From positions 1 to 22,015 of the forward strand of contig JAFREE010000256.1 in NCBI GenBank assembly GCA_019400425.1: 22,015 nucleotides of DNA. Direction: 5' to 3'. A program made the position numbers and the translations under genes. The DNA is from Hymenochaete sp. R1. Lineage: Eukaryota; Basidiomycota; Agaricomycetes; Hymenochaetales; Hymenochaetaceae. The notes under the pieces are model-generated. The model worked only from the letters and a program-made list of their open reading frames with translations, made no database searches and was not told the DNA's origin. Of this stretch, positions 9,397 through 18,556 are shown piece after piece (the first letter of the stretch is position 1; every line of letters starts with the position of its first letter).

Positions 9397-10092
9397 TCAA
9401 ATGCTCAAGGGAACGCAATCGACGGAAACAACGCCGCCTGCAGGACGTACGTCTATCAACACGTTGATGTGACGAGAAATGAGGCCTGAACGTACCATGA
9501 GAGTTGTCTTTGCAGCACACTGCATTCTCCTGGCTGCGGGAAGTAGTACGATTACAATCATTACATTAGCGTTTGAATCGTTCCGTCACGAACACGTTGA
9601 CGCACCAAGCTTCACCACTAGCGGTAATAGCGCTGATTGGGGTGCAGGCCAAGCCGACATCCACGTCCGTGCTGTGGACAGCAACACCCAAGAGACTAAG
9701 TAAGGGTGAAACAGTAGCGCTGGAAGCGCGATGAATAGATTGGCAGCACTGCGCAGATTCTACAATACACGTATTAGAAAACCTATGCAATGCTGCTTGC
9801 TGAGCTGGCCGGTTCATGGTCAACACGCACCTTTAGCACAACCATTCATTCCAGTCGATGTTGGGACTGGCATCGAGGGATCCATTTCGAAAAGGACGTT
9901 CCTCTTGGGCAAGTTCGATGGCACGCTCCTCTTGGGAAGAGCCGACGGAGCACTCCTCTTCGGAAGGCTCGAAGGAGCGCTTCTCTTCTTGGGCACACTC
10001 GACGGGGTGCTCCTCTTGGAAGGAGTAGCTAGAACAAAACAGACGAGGACCAGCATGAAGCAGATGACGCTGACTGCGCGTCTGGCAAGCAT
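9397..10092 (-). CDS. Class I hydrophobin 2 with Kex2-type KR repeats
   Basis: Four exons on the minus strand: 10092-9831, 9759-9606, 9533-9496 and 9437-9397. They encode 164 residues, with GT-AG introns of 71, 72 and 58 bp. Residues 1 to about 22 form a signal peptide. Residues 26-64 are a tandem array in which Ser-X-Pro-Ser-X-X-Pro units of about 9 residues each end in Lys-Arg: STPSSVPKKR, SAPSSLPKR, SAPSALPKR and SVPSNLPKR. A short linker precedes the hydrophobin domain with Cys at 85, 92, 93, 126, 139, 145, 146 and 159, the same spacing as hydrophobin 1. Lys-Arg is the cleavage site of the Golgi protease Kex2, so the array could be released as small peptides before the hydrophobin is secreted; this is an inference. 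Exon sizes match hydrophobin 1, and the two genes are paralogues. Confidence 0.94.
9901..10017 (-). repeat. Tandem 27-nt coding repeats (KR-bounded units)
   Basis: Within exon 1 of hydrophobin 2, four units of 27-30 nt encode the Ser/Pro-rich peptides separated by Lys-Arg. The units differ at several bases, including synonymous changes, while KR, Ser, Pro and the final Pro stay fixed. This suggests selection on the peptide rather than a recent slippage event. Confidence 0.85.
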
Positions 10093-10196
10093 TTTGGCGG
10101 AACGTCCCCAAGTACTGACTCGAGAGAACTAAACTTTGGGGAAGGGGGGGCTTGAGAGCAGGGAGCAGCCTTAGCGCAAGCGCAGGGGATTCGACT

Positions 10197-10204
10197 CTTT
10201 TATA
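10197..10204 (-). promoter_or_regulatory. TATA box of hydrophobin 2
   Basis: The minus strand reads TATAAAAG, 105-112 bp upstream of the ATG. The context matches the hydrophobin 1 TATA region. A short palindrome (TACCC..GGGTA) overlaps it at about 10202-10217. Confidence 0.7.
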
Positions 10205-13200
10205 CCCTCGAACGGGTAGAGCCAAAAAACGAGGGATTCTCATAGGCGGAATTCGGTGGCGGGGATTCTGATTCAGACTGCGCAATCGCGTCATGGATAT
10301 GTCGGCGTTGAGATATCGGCATCTTTTCCTTTTTCTGAGGCTGGGCGGCTTCTCTCGCGGTGATATATGTTTGTTTTTTCCTCTCTTCTTGCCTAAGCGA
10401 GTATGTGAGGAGGGTCAAATGCAGTAAAGGCGGAGATGATGCGGTACTTTACAAATGGGGTCCTTCAATCCAACGCGCCACTCGGTCACTCGGGAAATAT
10501 TAAGTCTGTGTTAGCGCGACGCGCACAAGAAAAGAAAAAGACATACAGAACCCCCAGATTGGAATCTTGGCCGCGAACGCGAGTGATGATGACTCTTGAA
10601 GATCCTCCCTCGGCTCGGCTCGGTTTTTGATGAAACGTGTTATATGGGGATTTTCCCAAGAAAACTTTATTGAAAACAAGTAGAATAAAACATATCTTAT
10701 CTCACCAGTTCAAACACGTCAAACGCGCCGATGGTTACGCGACGCCGTGGGTGGGTTTCCCTCAGGCTGCTCGCGCGGTACACGCAACGCAACCGTCCTT
10801 CACATACATTTCGTAGACACGTATCGCTGTGTCGTGAGAGCGTGCACCATGTCCGAGCTCTCGACTCACTTTGCTGAACAATGCTACGGTACGATACGAT
10901 ACGGTGGTGGACGGAGACCAAGCCCTTGTGCTCGGTGCTCGGTTCAGCTGGCTGCTGGTCCAGCCCGGAAGGAATTCGGTCCGTGACTGTGGGAAAACAT
11001 TCCTTCTTTTCATTCAAAACCTACGGATCGAGTGCACGCTGCTCCAGTGCCCACTACTTAGCGGATCCGAGATTCGAGTCCAGTTTCCACAATCGCAATC
11101 GCTCCCGGCCGTAGGGTCCTCTTCAAGTTGCTTCTCCCATCGTGGTCTTTACCAAACTCTAGTTTCACGGAACATTCGAGGTCCCATCATACCATGCATG
11201 ATGCATCTACGCCTCAACTTCGAATGTTCAAGTTGAATTGTGGACGCTCGCGGGCGCACATGCGGAACAGCGTACTTCTCCCTTACCTTCATCCTATCCG
11301 TCTTTAAGGCGCCTCCGACTAGGGAGATGTGTGCCTGTTCAAGCTCTCGGTACCATGACCTCACAAAAGTACGTTTCCGTCGCCAACGGTCGGTCGCCTC
11401 GCCTACCGTGACGAACAGCCTTGAACGAGAGAAAGGTCGACTTTCAAAATCTCCTCGTTCTGCCAGTGCCTATTATCCGGTCAACAAGTTGAACTGCAAG
11501 GTCAAGTTCTCCGCGTTCGGTTTCAGTAACGACTAAAGCCTACTCCTTTTAACCTAATTCTAGAACAGACCGATAACCCGAGCGTTCTGCGGGCTTCGCG
11601 TGCCTGGCTATTCCGAGGTTTCATGCATGTTGGTTTGGATACCGCATCGCATCGCGTGCAGTACTAGTACGAGCATCTTACATCGGCACGTATTAAAAAG
11701 AAAGAACAAAAAAAACTTGCCGTCTTGCGTTCCGCGTGCGGTGTAATATCGGTCTAGCGGCTTCTTTGTAAAGCCTCGAGTTCAAGAACGTCTCGTTTGT
11801 GCCTTGAGCACCCAAGCCAATAACTCGTGTATGGACTGGACCCGCTCGAAGGACGCTGTTACCGTTACTCTGCCGCCAGCAAACGCTATGTTTGGATCCG
11901 TGTAAATGACAGAATGTCATTCCAGCCTGAGCACGTTGAGGTTCTGGTATCCCTGTTCCGGTGGCGTTCCTCAGGCTACGATCCGATCTGGTTTCTGTAC
12001 CAGTGGTCCGTGCACCAGTATTCACCCACACAGCTCTTACCCTACCGCACCTGCCTGAATGCGAATCAAGTCCGCCTCTGTCATCTGACCACTGACCAGT
12101 AATCTGCCTCAGTTCGACAATCGTCACTTCGAGCGAAGCGATACGAAATACAACTTGAATACACGATGCATCTGTATCATGTGCACCGTGAATGATACTG
12201 AACTTCAACGCAATTGCACCCTCCCCCCCTTCCTATACCCTTCCGTTCCTTACGAAACCCCGCCAATAAACTCAGGCTCAAGCTCAGGCTCAGGCTCACA
12301 AACCCCTCGGTGCGTCCTACCAGTACCAGTGCGTCCCGAGTCCCGAGTCCTGACGCTCAACCAGATAGCAGATACATCACGATCATGAGATACACTGGCA
12401 TGTACTCCTATCCTATCCAAAATCGAGTTCAAATTTAGATTGATTTTTATTTTCGAATCGCGGAGCCGACGCCTTAGCGGTAAGCCGCACGGATCGAGTA
12501 TAACTCACTCGCTCACTCGACGCGACGACGAGACGACGAGACGAGTCTCCTGCAGTGCACAGCGGATCCGATGGCCTGCTAGGCCGCCGGCTCGTTACGA
12601 AGGGAAAGCGGGTTTTCTTTTCTCGCAAAACGTCGTAAGCCACATATTAATATCGAAAGCACACTAATATCATGACATTAGAATTGGCTTTTAAACTCGA
12701 GCGAAAAGGCTTCAAATTGTCGCCGTCGCCGTCGCCGTCAGCACCCCCGCTCCAACAAAATAACAATAATAACATTTAACATGCAAGTAAAAAAAAGTTT
12801 ACTACCGTGATTGTAGTTCCCGGCATTTCCGCGATACTCACTCAATACTCCTTTTTCTTATCAATTACTCATTACTCAGATAACCCACAAGAGCTGTCTT
12901 TCCCGTCCCCCTTGAAGGTGGCAATCGGGGCGGCGTCGCGTCGCCTTTAGGACCTGTCTTTCAAATAACAAATAAGAAATAACCTCGGGCTTCCTCCCCA
13001 CCCTACCTCACGACTGAAGACCAAAGACGGAAGGACGTGCATGACTAATACTATTATTCGTCCAACGGCGGTGCACCCGGGCTGCCAGTGCAATTGACCA
13101 TTGGCATTGACCGATTAACAACTAACGACCCATCCACCCAGTCGAATATTGAATATCGAATACTGAATATCAACTGCGCCTTATCGCACGCGTAATATCA

Positions 13201-14780
13201 CCACATACGTACACGTACGTCTTTTAAGTTTCATGCACTGGTACACTCCTCCCTCTTCTCTCTTCTCTGAATTCTCAGGCTTACGACTCGCCCCACCCCC
13301 TCCTCAAATCACCGACAAAACCCGATCATCCAACTCGTTGTCCCTATCCCCACGCCTTACGCCTTACTTACGCCTTACGAGTAGGAGTAAGCTTGGCTTA
13401 GAAGGTTGGAGCCGCTCGGAGAAGCAGGGGGGTATCACGTACCACGTACCACATACCACGTTCTAAGTTCAAAGCCCCAAGCTCGAGCCTGGGTTTGGAG
13501 TAGTAGGGGACTCGGAGAGACGTGCGCGCGCGTGAGGTTGTTTCGTGGATGCAAGCGACGCAAAAGTAAAAACAACGCGACACGCCGACACAAGGGAATA
13601 TATTAATGAACTTAACTTTCAAAGAGGCTCGTGCAACTAGTACTGGGGAAACTTCCCGCACGATTCCCAACGCTTCCCCTTCCCCTTCAAGTCTAAACTT
13701 CCCACATATCCACACCCCTTCTTTAAGTTCTTACTGTTCTTACCCTGCCCAACCCCAGCCCGAGCACCCGCCCGAAGCGGCCCCAGTGCGGATCCGCGTT
13801 CGATCCCCCATCACTGTCACTGTCATTAGAACTGTCAAGCCGTCGTCGATAAGCAAAACACGAGGACTCGAGGAACGGGTCCCCTGGATTCCTGATTCTC
13901 GATTCCATATTCCCGATCCCCGATCCCTGGAAGAGAGAAGCATCCGGAAACGGGGACGGAGACGGAATCGGAATCGGAGACGGAACGACGGAGGCACAAG
14001 GGGCGGGTCAAGACTCAAGAGGCTTTGAGCACGTCGATCGAAGGCGGAGGGGGAACGGGAAAGCTTCGCGTGCGACGTGTCACTAGTACTGTCAGTGGTT
14101 GTCAGTGATTGACGCCCAATCCCTGAAGTGTTAAATCGGCCAAAAAGGGTACGCGATGCACTACGGTACTAGTACCAGAGTTCATAGTTCATGGATCGCG
14201 TTCGTGTTCACGATAAGCCCAGAAGCGAGACCAAAGAGCGGAGAGCAAAGAGCAGAGAGCAGGACAGATCCGAGCCAAACGAGAGTTTCTACACTTGATA
14301 CTTACACCTGCACGCAGGCCAAATCAACAAGAGCCTTGTCCTTGCAGAGGGAGTCGAATCGAAAGTATCCACGACTGTATGTATGTAACCCAGTCCCAGT
14401 CCCAGTCCTGGTCCTGGTCCCAATATCAGAATCAAAACGTGAACCATGAATCACGACCCACGAGTGACTTCGTTTTCAACACATTAAGAAAACAATCGAC
14501 CCACGAGCCACGAAACGAACATATTAAAAACAGGGTCCGACCCTACGAAAATCGAAAAGCGAAGCATAAAAAAAATCCCAATTCTTAAACGAAATCCCCA
14601 ATAGAAAAGTTTTTAAAAAAACACAAAGCTTAAAAGAGCGCGGATGGGGCTGGGAGCAGGACAACAGGAAAACAAAGCAACAGGACAACAGAACGTGAAT
14701 CTCTTTTTCTTTTTTTCGAACTGCCTTTATACGAGAGAGGGAGAAGGTGATCGTGATCGTGATCGTGGGGGGTATCGAGT
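10205..14780. other. Gene-poor, simple-sequence-rich region
   Basis: No gene is supported in this 4.6 kb. Open frames here either lack an ATG, are low in complexity, or show no family features. The sequence is rich in imperfect short tandem motifs: GGCTCA units at 12271-12298, GCCGTC units at 12721-12738, GAATAT units at 13144-13172, ACCACGT units at 13436-13460 and CCCAGT/CCTGGT units at 14389-14421. Palindromes built on ACTAGT are also frequent. The first few hundred bases are upstream sequence of hydrophobin 2. Confidence 0.5.
14165..14176. repeat. 12-bp palindrome GGTACTAGTACC
   Basis: A perfect palindrome. Related ACTAGTACT/GTACTAGTAC words recur at 11661, 13636, 14082, 16391, 18416 and 18791. 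Function is unknown. Confidence 0.7.
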
Positions 14781-15431
14781 TTAGAGGGTGATGGGGATAC
14801 ATCCGATGGAGATGAGGTTGCCTGGAACGAGCCAAAAAGAAGAAAAAGAAAGAAAGAAGAGACAACGACGCGTAAGCAAATGCCGCACAGAGATAGAGAG
14901 AAAAGCGCGTACCATGAGAGTTATCCTCGCAACAGACAGCGTTGGCGGAGCTATACAGCACGAGCAGTAGTGGAAAGAAAGAGAGAATGTGAGCCACGCT
15001 TCGTTCGAGAACCCGCTCGTCCGTCCGCTCGTCACTGTGACTTACCAAGTACCACCTCCAACACCAATCACGCTAATCGGCGAACAGTCAAGCCCAACGA
15101 GCGCGGTGACGTCGCTGATGACGATCCCGAGGAGACCGAGCAAGCCAACGATGTCCGACGAGCTGGCCTTCTCGACGCTGTCGCAGCACTGAATCGGGCC
15201 TATTTTTTTTGTTTCAAAAAAAAAAGAAAAAAGAAAATTAAAAAATGAGTGAGCGCGCGACGCTATTTTCACGCATGGCGAGGTCGGGGTAAACGTACCA
15301 GTACTGCAGGTGGACCCAGTCGGGCTGGGTTGGGCGGTGACCGTGACCGTGGTGGCACTGGGTCCGTGTCCCGGCCTGGCAGCTGCGAGCAAGGGAAGGG
15401 CGAGGGTGGCGACGATACCGGTGAACTTCAT
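14781..15431 (-). CDS. Class I hydrophobin 3
   Basis: Four exons on the minus strand: 15431-15299, 15199-15046, 14950-14913 and 14821-14781. They encode 121 residues. The GT-AG introns (99, 95 and 91 bp) are longer than in the other two hydrophobins. Residues 1 to about 18 are a clear signal peptide ([18 protein letters not shown]). A short Thr/Val/Pro-rich spacer follows, with no KR repeats. The Cys are at 42, 49, 50, 83, 96, 102, 103 and 116, with exactly the spacing of hydrophobins 1 and 2. The domain carries the typical [29 protein letters not shown] and [11 protein letters not shown], so this is the most canonical of the three. Intron 1 contains an A/T-rich run (15201-15245 on the plus strand). 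The product is a secreted, self-assembling surface protein. Confidence 0.96.
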
Positions 15432-15587
15432 GATGGATGAAGGGCTTGGGAGCGAGGGTCGAGGAGTAGGCAGAAAGAAGAGGTAGGGGGGAGGGCAGCG
15501 AAAAAAAGGAGAGACAAAGTCGAGGACTGAGAGGGATTTCTGCAGTTGAGACTGGGGGGAAAAACAAGAAAACAGAAACGAGCTCGT

Positions 15588-15594
15588 CTTTTAT
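15588..15594 (-). promoter_or_regulatory. TATA-like box of hydrophobin 3
   Basis: The minus strand reads GGGATAAAAG (ATAAAAG core), about 157-163 bp upstream of the ATG. It is weaker than the TATAAAAG of the other two hydrophobins. Confidence 0.4.
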
Positions 15595-16929
15595 CCCAAG
15601 TTTTTTCTTATTACTTTCCTTCCTTTGGTTGCGGTCCTTGGTCCTGGGTTCTAGATCTGGCTCCGGTTGTTCTGGAGAAGAGAAGGGCTGTACACAGTAC
15701 AGTCCACGGCGGGGAGTTCGGCATCATTCAAAAGGTGGACTGTGCGGTGTTTTGCGATTGGCACCCAAATGAAAAATTTGAAATGCGAATAACGGGGCGC
15801 ATCAACGAAAATCCTCCAGAAGCCCATCTTTTTGAGATCTCTTCAATTCAATTCCCATCCGGCCTCATTCGGAACAAGACAAAGGCCAAGGCCAAGGTCA
15901 AGGGGGTTGAGGGAGATAGAGACAGACGAAAGTGAGGAACTGCCCCCCAGTAGTAGTACTGGCCACCACTATCATCTCAACATGGTCAGAGCGCAGACAC
16001 AGACCTACAAATCGAACAGAGAAGCGCACCAAAGCCCAAAGTCTCGACCTGACCCGACACAAATTCCTCCCGTTCCCTGGAAAACTAAAAAGCGGTCTTC
16101 ATCACCGCTGGCAGCGGACAAAAGGCGGCGACAGACAGACAGCATGCAGGCAAAAACGAATATAAATACCCATCATCACCATTACCAATTTTCAATAGTT
16201 TTGATGTTGTTGTTTCGGGACGCTCGGGGCAGGTGCGTTCTTTTTCATTTGCACCCCCTTTTGCCTTTTGAGTCCATTTCTTCCCATCGACCGCGCACAG
16301 TCCATGTTCTGTTCTGGTCTGTTCAGTTCTCGCGTCGGCGCTCCGTGGCATTAGCATTAATCTGAGTTGGTCAGCGTCGCAACGGGATAAAGTACTAGTG
16401 CGCTGGGTTCCAGTTCCAGCGCGATCGGCATCAAGGCAGTTGCGACTGTGACGATTGTTGCGATGTCATCGTTCAGCGCTCGTCAAGAAGGGGTGCTCTG
16501 CGCCCTCTCTCTCTGCGAAGAACAACAAGAAGGTGATGCCGAGATGCGTCCTTGAATAGAATATGAATAGAATATGAATGCGGAATGCGGAACGCGGAAT
16601 GTGGAAAGTGCGCGCGCGTGTAAAACACGATGAGAGGGCGTTGATGTTGATGGAAAATCATGTCATTAATTATGATTCATGAAGGAGAAGAGCGAATTTG
16701 GCCGAAGATCCCGACACTTTCGGCGCGTGGGAATCCCCAAGCGGATCCACGAAAACAACCGAAGCGGAAGCAAACTTTGAACTTTGGACTTTGACGACGC
16801 CGACGACGCCGACGACTACCATCATCTCATCCCTTCAAGTCGATCTCCTTCTCAGTGCTCAGTTCTCTGCTTCAGCCGCCCACCCCACCTCTGCGCAATC
16901 TTTCATCTCAAACTCAGTTCAGAAAAAAA
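15595..16929. other. Intergenic region between hydrophobin 3 and the SURP-like gene
   Basis: No gene is supported. It must contain the two divergent promoters. A TATAAATA lies at 16161-16168 on the plus strand, but it is about 760 bp from the next start codon. Short imperfect repeats occur at 16553-16604 (GAATATGAATA, GCGGAATGCGGAA) and 16795-16817 (GACGCC units). Confidence 0.4.
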
Positions 16930-17527
16930 ATGCACCATACTCTGCATACTCTGAAAAGAAAAGCCTCCTCAAACCGAAGCCCTCCCAACCCAGACCCAGA
17001 ACACCATTTCCGTTGGCTAACCCCAGGAGGCCATAGTGATGGTCACTCGAGCTCCGGCGCAGGCCACGATCACGATCACGATCACGGTCACGACCTCATC
17101 ATACAAGCATACGAAGCCGACCTCGTCCGAGGACGTCAGGACCTAGCGCAAACCCTCGAATACCAAACCAATACCGACGGTAATGTTAACGGTAACGTTA
17201 TCTCGAACCATGCTGCTCCAGCTCCGACGGGTCTGATACGGTGGGACAACGAAGGCGAGCCCGTTTGGGTGGATAGGTATGTGTCTGGGTGTTGCGTCGT
17301 CGTCTCTTCTTTTCTGGAAATAGACTGCTAGTACTCAACGACACCGACCCGACCCTGGCGCTCATGGGTCCGGTCCGCAGTCGAACGATTCGACGAGAAT
17401 ACAGTACAGTGTACAATACAGACGGATGAACGATGAAACGACCCTCCAGAACAGAACTAGAAAGAATAGAACCTAGCTTCTTTCAAAAGCGTGCACCCCC
17501 TTCTTAATATCAATGAAGTTCTTTCTT

Positions 17528-17568
<41 letters not shown>

Positions 17569-18556
17569 ATCATTCCCCGATCCTCCAAATCACAATCTAA
17601 CTAACTCAACTTGAACCCTCCTTGCTCCTATAAATATAATACCATCCAGGTTCGACGCACGCCTCCTTCTTACCTCGTTACCATCATCGCTCCTCATCGG
17701 ACAATCACAACCACGACCGCGGCGCTCTGGGGACAACGACAACAAACCGTCTTCCCTATCCCCACTATCATCGGACTCAGACTCGGGATGGTCAGATCTC
17801 CCATCCGACCAAGAAGACGTCTTCTTCCTCACGCCGGAGGAGACGGCCGGGTTTCGAGCGGCGAAGCGGCGCCGGACGCTGGAGGAGGCGCGCGAGGAGA
17901 GGCTCGCGGCGATGGGTGCTGCGGACGGTGATCGCGATCACTCCTCCTCCCCCTCCTCTTCCTCCTACAACGACAACGACGACAAAGAAGAAGAGGAAGA
18001 GGGAGAAGAAGACGACTCCTCGCCCGACGAAGCCCAAAGAACCCTCATGGCCCGCACCGCCGCCCACCTGCACGCCTCCCCGGACCGGACCCTCCTCACG
18101 GCGCGCATCCTCGCCAACCACGGGTCGGATGTGCGGTTCGCGTTCTTGCGGGGGAGGAGGTGGAGGCGGGCGTGGGTGAGGGCGCAGGGAGAGGTCGTGA
18201 GGGAGGCGGGGCGGGAGCGGGAGCAGGGGAAGGCTGTGGGGCTCGTGGGGCTTGGGGGGTATGGGGACAGCGACGACGAGGACGACGGGGGGAGCAGCAC
18301 CAACAACAATGAAGAAACCGACGGAGAGCCCGAACCCAAAGACGATCCTCAACCTGCAACTACCAGTACCGATACGCATCAGCCTCAAACCACCGAACCT
18401 CCCACCTCTACCACCAGTACTAGTAGCAATACTCTACTTGTTTCAGTTAAAGACAAAGACGACGACGAAGCCAAGAAAGCACGCCGACGCGTTCGCGCTC
18501 GCGAATGGGCTCTTCAGAGACGACAACAACAGCAACAACAGCAGCAGCAGCAATAA
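16930..18556 (+). CDS. SURP-like domain protein with polyglutamine tail
   Basis: Two exons, 16930-17276 and 17650-18556, encode 417 residues. The start context is AGAAAAAAAATGC. Exon 1 encodes a basic start (MHHTLHTLKRKA), a GHDHDHDHGHD stretch, an acidic/aromatic segment with AYEADLVRGRQDLAQTLEY, and the motif DNEGEPVWVDR that continues across the splice as FDARLLL. Exon 2 has a SGWSDLPSDQEDVFFLTPEE segment, a basic KRRR helix and an acidic run. Residues about 246-292 (RTAAHL..ARILANHGSDVRFAFLRGR) resemble the SURP/SWAP module of splicing proteins. The end is acidic, then basic, then ten Gln. A nuclear RNA-processing role is an inference from the SURP resemblance. The intron is long for this window (373 bp). 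Confidence 0.75.
17532..17566. repeat. (CT)n microsatellite in the intron
   Basis: About 17 CT dinucleotides preceded by TTTC units. It lies inside the 373-bp intron of the SURP-like gene, about 85 bp before the acceptor. Confidence 0.95.
18519..18553 (+). repeat. CAA/CAG repeat encoding polyglutamine
   Basis: A mixed CAA/CAG run encodes ten consecutive Gln that directly precede the TAA of the SURP-like gene. The mixed codons make slippage less likely than in a pure CAG run. Confidence 0.9.

Noticed and set aside
11050..11095. tRNA-like T-arm (GATTCGAGTCC)
   Set aside because: No matching acceptor stem, D-arm or anticodon arm could be built around it.
11827..12102. Plus-strand open frame of 91 codons
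   Set aside because: It starts with GTG, has no family features and no supporting promoter or splice pattern.
11693..12208. Minus-strand open frame of 171 codons
   Set aside because: It begins with TTG rather than ATG, has no recognisable motif, and overlaps an equally open plus-strand frame.
13606..14028. Plus-strand 140-codon frame rich in Ser, Pro and Arg
   Set aside because: Its composition follows the local simple sequence, there are open frames on the other strand too, and it has no domain.
14524..15048. Minus-strand 174-codon frame across hydrophobin 3
   Set aside because: It reads through introns of hydrophobin 3; the spliced model explains all eight Cys.
17792..18388. Minus-strand 198-codon frame
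   Set aside because: It is an antisense shadow of the GC-rich exon 2 of the SURP-like gene.
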